In this document: positions 57,177-64,000 of the stretch, one piece after another
Layout of the letters: every line of letters begins with the position of its first letter
How positions within the stretch are numbered: position 1 is the stretch's first letter
Source of the DNA: Pseudomonas sp. MPC6
GTDB lineage: Bacteria; Pseudomonadota; Gammaproteobacteria; Pseudomonadales; Pseudomonadaceae
Assembly: GCF_006094435.1 (NCBI RefSeq)
Contig: NZ_CP034783.1
Span: forward strand, 1,887,001 to 1,951,000
DNA length: 64,000 bases
Direction: 5' to 3'
Notes under the pieces: generated by a model
Databases searched by the model: none
What the model saw: only the letters and a program-made list of their open reading frames with translations
What the model was told of the DNA's origin: nothing
Program-made: the position numbers and the translations under genes

Positions 57177-58286
57177 TCAGATTTCCAGCACTTCCATCTC
57201 GCGCAGCACTTCAGCCACCGCCGCCACGGCCGCGTGCATCTCGGCCTGGTTGACGTGGCCGATGCAGCCGACGCGGAACGTTTCGACCTGGGTCAATTTG
57301 CCGGGGTAGAGGATGAAACCCTTGGCCTTGACCCGTTCGTAAAATTCCTTGAACTGATAACGCGGGTCTTTCGGCGCGTGGAAGGTGACGATGATCGGCG
57401 CCTGGATGTCGGCCGGCAGGAAGCTGCGCAGCCCCAGTTTGGCCATGTCATCGAGCAGCACCTGGCAATTGTTGGCGTAGCGCTGATGCCGGGCGGGCAA
57501 GCCCCCTTCTTCGTTGTATTGCAACAGGGCTTCGTGCAGCGCGGCGACCACGTGGGTCGGCGGGGTGAAGCGCCACTGGCCGGTCTTGGCCATGTAGCTG
57601 TGCTGGTCGAACAAGTCCATCGCCAGCGAGTGCGAGTTGCCGGCGGCATCGGCCAGGGCTTCCTTGCGAGCGAAGACGAAGCCCATGCCCGGTACGCCTT
57701 CCAGGCATTTGCCCGAGGCGGCGATCAGTGCGTCGAACGGCACCTGTTGCGCGTCGATCGGCAGCGCGCCAAAGGAGCTCATTGCGTCGATGATCAGGCG
57801 TTTGCCGTGTTGCGCGATGACCTGGGCGATCTCCGGCAGCGGGTTGAGGATGCCGGTGCTGGTTTCGCAGTGAATCAGTGCCACGTGGGTGATGTCGGGG
57901 TCGGCGCCCAGCAGGCGGTCGACGTCGGCGGCGGTGGTCGGTTCGTCTTCGGCGGTTTCAAAGGTGCTGAAGGAGCGGCCGAGCACTTCGCAGATTTTCG
58001 CCAGGCGTTTGCCATAGGCGCCGTTGATCAGCACCAGGACTTTGCCGTTGCGGGGCACCAGGGTGCCGATCGCCGCTTCGACCGCGAAGGTGCCGCTGCC
58101 TTGCAGGGGCACGCAGTGGTGGCTGGCGCCGCCGTTGATGATCGCCAGCAGTTGCTCGCAGAGGCTGGCGGTCAGTTGATTGAAGCGGTCATCCCATGAA
58201 CCCCAGTCGACCATCATCGCCTGGCGGGTGCGGGCCGAAGTCGTCAACGGGCCGGGGGTGAGCAGGATGGGTTCGGCGGTACTCAT
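57177..58286 (-). CDS. phnW: 2-aminoethylphosphonate--pyruvate transaminase
   Basis: PLP aminotransferase, 369 residues, that turns 2-aminoethylphosphonate and pyruvate into phosphonoacetaldehyde and alanine. [26 protein letters not shown] opens the protein; the PLP Asp is in [15 protein letters not shown] and the PLP Lys in [19 protein letters not shown]. Its product is the PhnX substrate, so the two genes are functionally linked. Divergent from a LysR gene. Confidence 0.95.
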   Translation of the reverse strand: MSTAEPILLTPGPLTTSARTRQAMMVDWGSWDDRFNQLTASLCEQLLAIINGGASHHCVPLQGSGTFAVEAAIGTLVPRNGKVLVLINGAYGKRLAKICEVLGRSFSTFETAEDEPTTAADVDRLLGADPDITHVALIHCETSTGILNPLPEIAQVIAQHGKRLIIDAMSSFGALPIDAQQVPFDALIAASGKCLEGVPGMGFVFARKEALADAAGNSHSLAMDLFDQHSYMAKTGQWRFTPPTHVVAALHEALLQYNEEGGLPARHQRYANNCQVLLDDMAKLGLRSFLPADIQAPIIVTFHAPKDPRYQFKEFYERVKAKGFILYPGKLTQVETFRVGCIGHVNQAEMHAAVAAVAEVLREMEVLEI

Positions 58287-58333
58287 TCTCGTGTCCTCGC
58301 AATCGATGGGGTGAAGCTACGGGGCCTAAGTTG

Positions 58334-58360
58334 CAATTTGCCGAGCTATCAATCAAATTG
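58334..58360. promoter_or_regulatory. CAATTTG-N13-CAAATTG inverted repeat in the phnW / lysR gap
   Basis: Perfect 7-bp arms spaced by 13 bp in the 109-bp divergent gap, centred between the two genes. Size and symmetry suit a LysR-type operator. Unproven. Confidence 0.5.
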
Positions 58361-58395
58361 TTTATTGTTATGCCAGCCATCAGTGAGAGTTATTC

Positions 58396-59259
58396 ATGAA
58401 CCTGTTCCAGCTCCGTGCGTTCGATGCGGTCGCCCGCGAGGGCAGCTTCACCCGGGCCGCCGCGCGGCTGTTCATCAGCCAGCCGGCGGTCACCGGCCAC
58501 ATCAAGGCGTTGGAGGAGCATTACCAGATCACCTTGTTGCGCCGCACCGCGCGACGAGTGGAGTTGACGGAAGAGGGCACCAAACTGGCGGCGATCACCA
58601 GGGCCATGTTCGGCCTGGCGGAAGAGGCGCAGGTGATGCTCGAAGCCAACCGACAGTTGCTCACCGGGCGCCTGGAAGTGGCGGCGGACGGGCCGCACAT
58701 GGTCATGCCGATGCTGGCCAGCCTGCGCGCGCGTTATCCGGGGATCACCGTGAACCTGCGGCTGGGCAATGCCCAGGAAACCCTGGCGGCGTTGCTCTCG
58801 GAACATGCCGATGTGGCGGTGCTGACCGAGGTCGAGCCGCGCAAGGGCTTGCATCTGCAGGCCCTGAGCGAATCACGGATCTGCGCGCTGGTGCCGGCAG
58901 CTCATCCCTGGGCGCAGCAGCACAAAGGCGTGCCGATCAAGGCGCTGGACCAGGTGATCATGGTGCTGCGCGAGCCGGGTTCGATCACCCGGCGTACGTT
59001 CGACGAGGCGTGCGCCCGGGCCACAGTCAACCCGCGGGTGTTGCTGGAGCTGGACAGTCGTGAAGCGGTGACCGAAGCCGTGGCGGCGGAACTGGGGGTG
59101 GGCGTGGTGTCGTCGGTGGAAGTCAGCCATGACCCGCGGGTGGTGGCGGTGCCGATCATTGGTGAGGGGTTGGTGAACCGGCACATGATGGGCTGCCTGG
59201 AACGGCGGCGGGAATTGCGCCTGATCCAGGCATTTTTCGGCTTGGCGCCAGCCAGATAA
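58396..59259 (+). CDS. LysR family regulator, probable phnWX regulator
   Basis: A 287-residue LysR protein with a clear HTH (FDAVAREGSFTRAAARLFISQPAVTGHIKALEEHY). Its effector domain includes VLREPGSITRRTFDEAC and a GVGVVSSVEV block also seen in the other LysR at 59393, so the two are paralogues. It is divergent from phnW with an inverted repeat in between, making it the likely activator of phnWX. Confidence 0.88.
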   Translation: MNLFQLRAFDAVAREGSFTRAAARLFISQPAVTGHIKALEEHYQITLLRRTARRVELTEEGTKLAAITRAMFGLAEEAQVMLEANRQLLTGRLEVAADGPHMVMPMLASLRARYPGITVNLRLGNAQETLAALLSEHADVAVLTEVEPRKGLHLQALSESRICALVPAAHPWAQQHKGVPIKALDQVIMVLREPGSITRRTFDEACARATVNPRVLLELDSREAVTEAVAAELGVGVVSSVEVSHDPRVVAVPIIGEGLVNRHMMGCLERRRELRLIQAFFGLAPAR

Positions 59260-59320
59260 ACCGCGGCGCACCCTTCGCGAGCAGGATCCGCGGTCGCCGC
59301 AGATCTTGTGAACGACGCAA

Positions 59321-59356
59321 ACCTCGTAGGAGCCGGCTTGCCGGCGAAGGCGTCTT
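59321..59356. repeat. Single REP sequence
   Basis: TCGTAGGAGCCGGCTTGCCG then GCGAAGGCG, an unpaired REP between the two convergent LysR genes; a partial CGCCTTCGCC follows downstream. Confidence 0.75.
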
Positions 59357-59392
59357 CATGGGCGCGGCAAGACTCAAGGCCGCCTTCGCCGC

Positions 59393-60265
59393 CTAAACCA
59401 GACTCCCACGCACCATCTCCAGAAACGTCGCCACCACCCGCCGCGAACTCTGTTCGCGCAAGCACACCAATGTCTCGGTCAATCGCCGAGTGCAATCGGT
59501 AATCGGCAACGCACACACCCGCGAATCCGCACCGAACTCGGCAGCCGACACCACCCCTACGCCAATCCCCACCACCACCGCCTCACGCGCCGCTTCCCGG
59601 CCTTCGACCTCGATCGCCGGGCGGATGCGAAACCCGGCCCGGGCCATTTCCTCTTCCAGGGTCTGGCGCGTCACCGAGCCGATCTCCCGCAGCACCAGCG
59701 GTGTGTCGTCCAGGTCCGCCAGGCAGATGGATTCGCGGTCGGCCCACGGATGATGGCGGGAAACAAACGCCACCATCGGGTCATTGCGCAGCGGCAGACA
59801 GATCAGCCGTTCGTCGCTGACATCCCGTCCCAGCAACGCCAGGTCAGCCTGATAGTTGAACAGGCGAAACAGCGATTCATCGGTATTGCCGGTTTCGATT
59901 TTCACGCTGATGCCGGGGTAGCGCTCGCAGAATCGGGCAATCTGGGGCAGCACATGCACCGGCGCATCCACCGCCAGAATCAGGCTGCCGGTCTGCAGCG
60001 CCTGGGAAGCCTGCAGCAACTCCTGCGCCTCGGCCTCGATGACAAACAAGCGCTGGGTGACGCTCAACAGGCGCTCGCCCAGATCGGTCAGGCGCACCGA
60101 GCGTTTATTGCGGTGGAACAACAACACCCCGAAGCGCTCTTCGAGTTTGCGCACTTGGTCGGAAATCGCCGGCTGCGTGAGAAATAGCCGCTCGGCGGCA
60201 CGGGTGAAGCTTCCGTGAACGGCCACGGCGTGGAAGGCTTTGAGCTGGGAGTGGGAAACCGACAT
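59393..60265 (-). CDS. LysR family regulator, probable regulator of the divergent transporter
   Basis: A 290-residue LysR protein: HTH FHAVAVHGSFTRAAERLFLTQPAISDQVRKLEERF, then an effector domain with LVLREIGSVTRQTLEEEMARAG and GIGVGVVSAAEFG. These blocks align with the LysR at 58396. GGAGG precedes the ATG at 60265 by 5 bases. It is divergent from the OPA-type transporter with an 88-bp gap, so it probably regulates it in response to a phosphonate. Confidence 0.87.
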   Translation of the reverse strand: MSVSHSQLKAFHAVAVHGSFTRAAERLFLTQPAISDQVRKLEERFGVLLFHRNKRSVRLTDLGERLLSVTQRLFVIEAEAQELLQASQALQTGSLILAVDAPVHVLPQIARFCERYPGISVKIETGNTDESLFRLFNYQADLALLGRDVSDERLICLPLRNDPMVAFVSRHHPWADRESICLADLDDTPLVLREIGSVTRQTLEEEMARAGFRIRPAIEVEGREAAREAVVVGIGVGVVSAAEFGADSRVCALPITDCTRRLTETLVCLREQSSRRVVATFLEMVRGSLV

Positions 60266-60284
60266 CGAAACCTCCAGTAACAAG

Positions 60285-60335
60285 CTGAGCTTGTATTGGA
60301 AATACGATAAATCGATTTCATTTATTAATCAGAAA
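60285..60335. promoter_or_regulatory. LysR-type sites in the lysR / transporter gap
   Basis: GTATT-GGA-AATAC near 60293-60305 is a short palindrome in the style of LysR T-N11-A sites, followed by A/T-rich sequence with ATTTC/GAAAT arms. It lies in the divergent gap 60266-60353. Confidence 0.45.
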
Positions 60336-60353
60336 TTGTTTTTATCGACCACT

Positions 60354-61679
60354 ATGAACAACCCTATCGGCAGTCTCAAACGTTGGCGCGTGCAGATCTT
60401 CGTGATCACCTGGCTCGCTTATGCCGCGTTCTATTTCACCCGCAAAGCCTTTTCCGTGGCCAAACTGGGGATCGCCGAAGACCCCGGCTTCACCCTCGAC
60501 AAATTGGCCATGGCCAACCTCGACGCCATCTACCTCGCTGCTTATGCCATCGGCCAATTCACTTGGGGCATCCTCGCCGATCGCTTCGGGCCCAGGGTCG
60601 TGGTGCTCGGTGGCTTGCTGATTTCCGCCGCCGCGGCGCTGGTAATGGGCAGCTTCGCCACATTGCCGATCTTCGCCACCTGCATGTTGATCCAGGGCCT
60701 GGCGCAGTCCACCGGATGGTCGGGGTTGTGCAAGAACGTCGGCAGTTTTTTCCCCGCCGAGCAGCGCGGGCGGGTGCTCGGGCTCTGGAGTTCCTGCTAC
60801 GCCTTCGGCGGTCTGGTGGCCTCGCCGTTCGCCGGCTGGTGGGCCTACACGCTGATCGGCACCTGGCACGCGGCGTTCATTTCCAGCGCGGCGGTGGTCG
60901 GCCTGGTAGCGTTGCTGTTCTTCATTTTCCAGCGCAACAAACCCGAGGACGTCGGTCTGCCGGCGGTGGAACCCGAGCCTGAACCGACCGCCGACGAGGC
61001 CCACACGCAAAGCACATACAGCGTCCTCGAACCGCTGCGGGAAATCCTGCGCAACCGCACGGTGCTGGTGTTGGGGCTGGCGTACTTTCTGCTGAAACCG
61101 GCGCGCTACGCGATCCTGCTCTGGGGCCCTGTGATCGTCTTCGAGCAGATGCCCTCGGTGGGCAAGGTCGGTGCGGCGATCATTCCGACCGCGTTCGAAC
61201 TGGCCGGGTTGCTCGGGCCGATCCTGCTGGGCCTGGCCTCCGACAAACTGTTCGGCGCCCGGCGCATGCCGGCCTGCGTGATCAGCCTGCTGGCGCTGAC
61301 CGTGGCCCTGGCGCTGTTCATGGGCGCACTGCACACCGGCAGCGTAGTGCTGGTGGTCGCCCTGTTGTTTGTCATGGGGCTGACCTTGTACGGACCGGAC
61401 TCCATGATCAGCGGCGCGGCCGCCATCGATTTCGGCACCGCCAAGGCGGGTGCGACGGCCGCCGGGTTCGTCAACGGCTGCGGCTCGGTCGGGGCGATTC
61501 TCGGTGGATTGCTGCCGGGCTACTTCGACTCAGTGACCGTGTTCATCGTCTTCGCCGGCTGCGCGCTGTTCTCCGCGCTGGTGTTAGTCCCGCACTGGAA
61601 CAGCCGCCCGGCTGCCCTGCTGGCCGCAAGTGCAGCAGGGCCGAATCGGCCGCTGAACGTAAAACCCCTGGGTACATAA
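60354..61679 (+). CDS. MFS transporter of the organophosphate:phosphate antiporter type, probable phosphonate permease
   Basis: A 441-residue, 12-helix permease of the OPA family (GlpT/UhpT/PgtP kin). YAAFYFTRKAFSVAK in helix 1 corresponds to the family Y-x-x-R-K signature; GQFTWGILADRFGPR and GLAQSTGWSGLCKNVGSFFP follow. The ATG at 60354 gives a normal N-terminus; the frame upstream has no site. Next to two LysR genes and phnWX, so 2-aminoethylphosphonate or a related phosphonate is a plausible substrate by context only. Confidence 0.82.
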   Translation: MNNPIGSLKRWRVQIFVITWLAYAAFYFTRKAFSVAKLGIAEDPGFTLDKLAMANLDAIYLAAYAIGQFTWGILADRFGPRVVVLGGLLISAAAALVMGSFATLPIFATCMLIQGLAQSTGWSGLCKNVGSFFPAEQRGRVLGLWSSCYAFGGLVASPFAGWWAYTLIGTWHAAFISSAAVVGLVALLFFIFQRNKPEDVGLPAVEPEPEPTADEAHTQSTYSVLEPLREILRNRTVLVLGLAYFLLKPARYAILLWGPVIVFEQMPSVGKVGAAIIPTAFELAGLLGPILLGLASDKLFGARRMPACVISLLALTVALALFMGALHTGSVVLVVALLFVMGLTLYGPDSMISGAAAIDFGTAKAGATAAGFVNGCGSVGAILGGLLPGYFDSVTVFIVFAGCALFSALVLVPHWNSRPAALLAASAAGPNRPLNVKPLGT

Positions 61680-61723
61680 GGATTGACGCCCATTCAGGTT
61701 GCCACAGGCGCTGGCAAGGCCGA

Positions 61724-63157
61724 CTAGCGCTGAATGTCCGAGCGATTCAGCAGCCAGTCAAGCAGCAAGCGCGTGTCGCCGCGCGGTTCACGGGGGCGGG
61801 CCGGTTCAGGCGGGTGAATCTGCCCCAGGCCGACACACAGCACCGGCCGGTCCGGATCGCTGTCGAGAAAACTGACGAACACCTCGCTGCCGGCCCTTGG
61901 CAGTCTGCCGGGATCGATCCAGCCGTCCGGCGTGGTCACGGCGAGCGGCAGCCAGAGGCCGACGGACTCATCCGCCTCGGCGTGCATCGCTGGCCACAGC
62001 CTGACCTGGATCCGGCCGCGATCGTCCAGCTCGGGCGGTTGCCCGGCCGGGCCCAGCACCCGGGCGGGCTGATAGCCCGGAATGCTCGGCCTGGGTTGTT
62101 TCAACGCCGGGCGGAATTCCGTTGACCAGGGAATGGCGTTGAACCGATTGCGGTACAGCAGGGCACTGCAATCCCGGGCCGGAGCCGGAGGCTGTCGCCC
62201 CTGATGGCGGGTCTCGATGAGCAGCCATTGCTCGTTGAAGCAGGCGAGCGGATGCGCGGTCACCTGGACGATCCGCGCGCTGCGCAGGGCGCCGTGATTG
62301 CTCTGGCCATGGACCTGCTGTTGCAGGCAACGCAGGCGCTGCAACTGGCGGCGGCTGCGTTGGCCCTGCTCGGGATCAGGCCTGGCCATCCTCGGTGAAG
62401 TCTTGCCGAAGGCATGGTTGGCCGCGCCATCGCCGGCATTCGGCGCGCCACGGTTGCCGGCCTCCCTTCGCGGGTGCGAGGGCAGGGCGTCATGGCGCTG
62501 GAACAACTCACTGATCGCCGGCCGCGCAGGTTCCAGCGGGGCGTCCACCTGGAACGGCGTCAACAGCGGCGCCTGGGGGAAACTCAGGCTGTCGTCGGCC
62601 AACACCAGCACATGCCCGTCACGGTCATGTTCGAAGTGATAGTGAATGCCTTCTTCTTCGCACAGGCGCTGCAGCAACCCCAGGTCGCTCTCCTCGTACT
62701 GAATGCAAAACGGCCGCCGCGGATAGTGCCCGTTCGCCAACTCGAAGCGATAGCTGTCGGCGGGCAGGTCATGCTCCTCCAGCAGCTGTTGCAGGATCAT
62801 CGGCACGCTGAGGTCATGGAACACCCGGCGGCGGCTGTTGCCGTCCAGTGCCTGCAGGTAGGGCACCAGCACCATGTTGTAACCGACCTGCTGCGCACCG
62901 CGGTAGTCGCGACTGGTGCTGTGGAGGATGCCGTGAAAGCCCTGGCCATGCCCCAGGCTGAGGAACAACGGCTGTTGCAACAGCTGGTCGAAGGGCATGG
63001 CCGGCGGCAGGCCGATCACCTCGACCTCGAATCGATAGGGCTGGTTGAGGGCTTCATGCCCGCTGAACTGCACCACCTGAAAACTCAAATCGTCCTCGAG
63101 CAGTGTCAGGGTGAAGGGGCTTTCCTTGTCGTTGAGCATCGAATGCGCTTCTGCCAT
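61724..63157 (-). CDS. Short VgrG-like protein, solitary
   Basis: A 477-residue VgrG-family protein. The gp27-like part is normal (FTLTLLEDDLSFQVVQFSGHEALNQPYRFEVEV, LLQRLCEEEGIHYHFEHD), and a shortened gp5-like OB fold is at the C-terminus (GRIQVRLWPAMHAEADESVGLWLPL, VFVSFLDSDPDRPVLCVGL). There is no DUF2345 helix region, and residues 230-300 are charged and low-complexity compared with the usual junction. No hcp, paar or effector gene is adjacent. It may be an alternative spike or a decaying copy. Start uncertain (63157 or 63139). Confidence 0.75.
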   Translation of the reverse strand: MAEAHSMLNDKESPFTLTLLEDDLSFQVVQFSGHEALNQPYRFEVEVIGLPPAMPFDQLLQQPLFLSLGHGQGFHGILHSTSRDYRGAQQVGYNMVLVPYLQALDGNSRRRVFHDLSVPMILQQLLEEHDLPADSYRFELANGHYPRRPFCIQYEESDLGLLQRLCEEEGIHYHFEHDRDGHVLVLADDSLSFPQAPLLTPFQVDAPLEPARPAISELFQRHDALPSHPRREAGNRGAPNAGDGAANHAFGKTSPRMARPDPEQGQRSRRQLQRLRCLQQQVHGQSNHGALRSARIVQVTAHPLACFNEQWLLIETRHQGRQPPAPARDCSALLYRNRFNAIPWSTEFRPALKQPRPSIPGYQPARVLGPAGQPPELDDRGRIQVRLWPAMHAEADESVGLWLPLAVTTPDGWIDPGRLPRAGSEVFVSFLDSDPDRPVLCVGLGQIHPPEPARPREPRGDTRLLLDWLLNRSDIQR

Positions 63158-63369
63158 GGAGTACAGGCGAAGAGGGTACGAAACCATGGCCTCTTGTAGT
63201 CACCGCAAATCGACTTTTCAGAAACGCCCTACAAGCTCCGGTGAAGATGTCGATTCATCACCCGATCCAAGGGGTGGAATTTTTGGTCGATTGCCAACTT
63301 TAGGCCGTATAAACTTGCGCAAAGCGTCGGCCAATAGATGTCTCGGCGCCACAGATAAGAGAGTGAGTA

Positions 63370-64000
63370 ATGGGCGCACAGTGGAAGGTTAAACACAAAG
63401 AAGCGGCATCCAACGCCAAGGGCAAGATTTTCGGCAAACTGGTGAAAGAGATCACCATTGCCGCGCGCAACGGTGCCGATGTGGCGACCAACGCGCACCT
63501 GCGGCTGGTGGTCGAGCAGGCGAAAAAAGCTTCGATGCCCCGGGAAACCCTGGAACGTGCGATCAAGAAAGGCTCGGGCCAGCTGGGCGAGACCGTGCAA
63601 TACCATCGCGTGACCTACGAAGGTTTCGCCCCGCATCAGGTGCCGCTGATCGTGGAATGCGTGACCGACAACATCAACCGCACCGTCGCTGAAATCCGCG
63701 TCGCGTTCCGCAAGGGCCAGCTCGGCGCTTCCGGTTCGGTGGCCTGGGACTTCAACCACGTCGGCATGATCGAAGCGTCCCCGGACAGCCCGGACGCCGA
63801 TCCGGAAATGGCCGCGATCGAAGCCGGCGCCCAGGATTTCGAGCCGGGTGAAGACGGCGCGACCCTGTTTCTGACCGAGCCTGCGGACCTCGACGCGGTA
63901 CAGAAAGCCCTGCCGGAGCACGGCTTCACGGTGTTGTCGGCCAAGCTGGGCTACCAGCCGAAGAACCCGGTCAGCGGCCTGAGCGACGAGCAGATGGCAG
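63370..64000 (+). CDS. YebC/PmpR family regulator, 3' end cut by window
   Basis: YebC-family protein, open to the window end (210 complete codons seen of about 235 expected). Begins [24 protein letters not shown] and continues with [82 protein letters not shown]. The MGAQWK start differs from the common MAGHSKWANIKHRK paralogue, so this is the second, YeeN-like type. Family members act in translation of difficult sequences or as DNA-binding regulators. Monocistronic as far as seen. Confidence 0.9.
   Translation, partial: MGAQWKVKHKEAASNAKGKIFGKLVKEITIAARNGADVATNAHLRLVVEQAKKASMPRETLERAIKKGSGQLGETVQYHRVTYEGFAPHQVPLIVECVTDNINRTVAEIRVAFRKGQLGASGSVAWDFNHVGMIEASPDSPDADPEMAAIEAGAQDFEPGEDGATLFLTEPADLDAVQKALPEHGFTVLSAKLGYQPKNPVSGLSDEQMA

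Overview
The window reads as a stretch of chromosome from a Pseudomonas of the fluorescens group. The evidence is a GC-rich, densely coding sequence; the folD, tRNA-Arg/His/Leu, tig-clpP-clpX-lon-hupB-ppiD block typical of pseudomonads; a type VI secretion VgrG operon of the Tle3/Tla3 kind; and many REP/REPIN elements built on the core TGTAGGAGC(T/G)(G/A)GCTTGC. I see no phage, plasmid, transposase or CRISPR array. All functions are assigned by recognising motifs and protein families by eye; no database search was run.

Layout. 1-7.2 kb: the 3' part of DNA polymerase II, then small metabolic and unknown genes (DUF1810, aldo/keto reductase, a lipoprotein, TauE/SafE exporter, VOC, GNAT, DUF4174). 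7.3-8.0 kb: a six-unit REPIN array with an exact 135-bp period. 8.1-9.2 kb: a class C beta-lactamase. 9.3-15.9 kb: a compact minus-strand T6SS operon, vgrG - Tle3-like lipase - Tla3-like DUF2875 protein - PAAR - a 46-codon ORF. 16.2-19.9 kb: D-glucarate dehydratase and transporter with a divergent GntR regulator. 20-34.7 kb: transporters, regulators, tRNA hydroxylation protein TrhP, and many small proteins. 34.8-38.6 kb: two tandem small acidic proteins, a 67-bp REPIN array, PBP7, a long imperfect inverted repeat, folD. 38.8-48.2 kb: tRNA genes and the proteostasis block (trigger factor, ClpP, ClpX, Lon, HU, PpiD), with a CCA-ended tRNA-Asp-like element between hupB and ppiD. 48.4-55.8 kb: a DUF2242 lipoprotein, an Anr-box-preceded 28-codon gene, an AraC regulator paired with a nitrilase-fold protein, FadH, a PLP desulfhydrase-type enzyme, cytochrome b561. 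56.2-61.7 kb: a 2-aminoethylphosphonate module (phnW, phnX, two LysR paralogues, an OPA-type transporter). 61.7-64 kb: a solitary short VgrG-like gene and the 5' part of a YebC-family gene.

How genes work together. VgrG, PAAR, the lipase and the DUF2875 protein should form one effector-loaded T6SS spike. GudP imports glucarate for GudD under the GntR repressor. The OPA transporter, PhnW and PhnX would import 2-aminoethylphosphonate, transaminate it and cleave the C-P bond. Tig, ClpXP, Lon and PpiD cover folding and proteolysis.

Most worth following up: (1) the tRNA-Asp-like element, which keeps the acceptor stem and CCA but not the cloverleaf and has its own terminator; (2) the tiny gene behind a perfectly palindromic Anr/FNR box at class II promoter spacing; (3) the Tle3/Tla3 operon with no gene in the usual Tli3 immunity position; (4) the inverted repeat whose two arms show compensatory base changes in a hairpin; (5) two probable pseudoenzymes, a C39-like lipoprotein and a nitrilase-fold protein.
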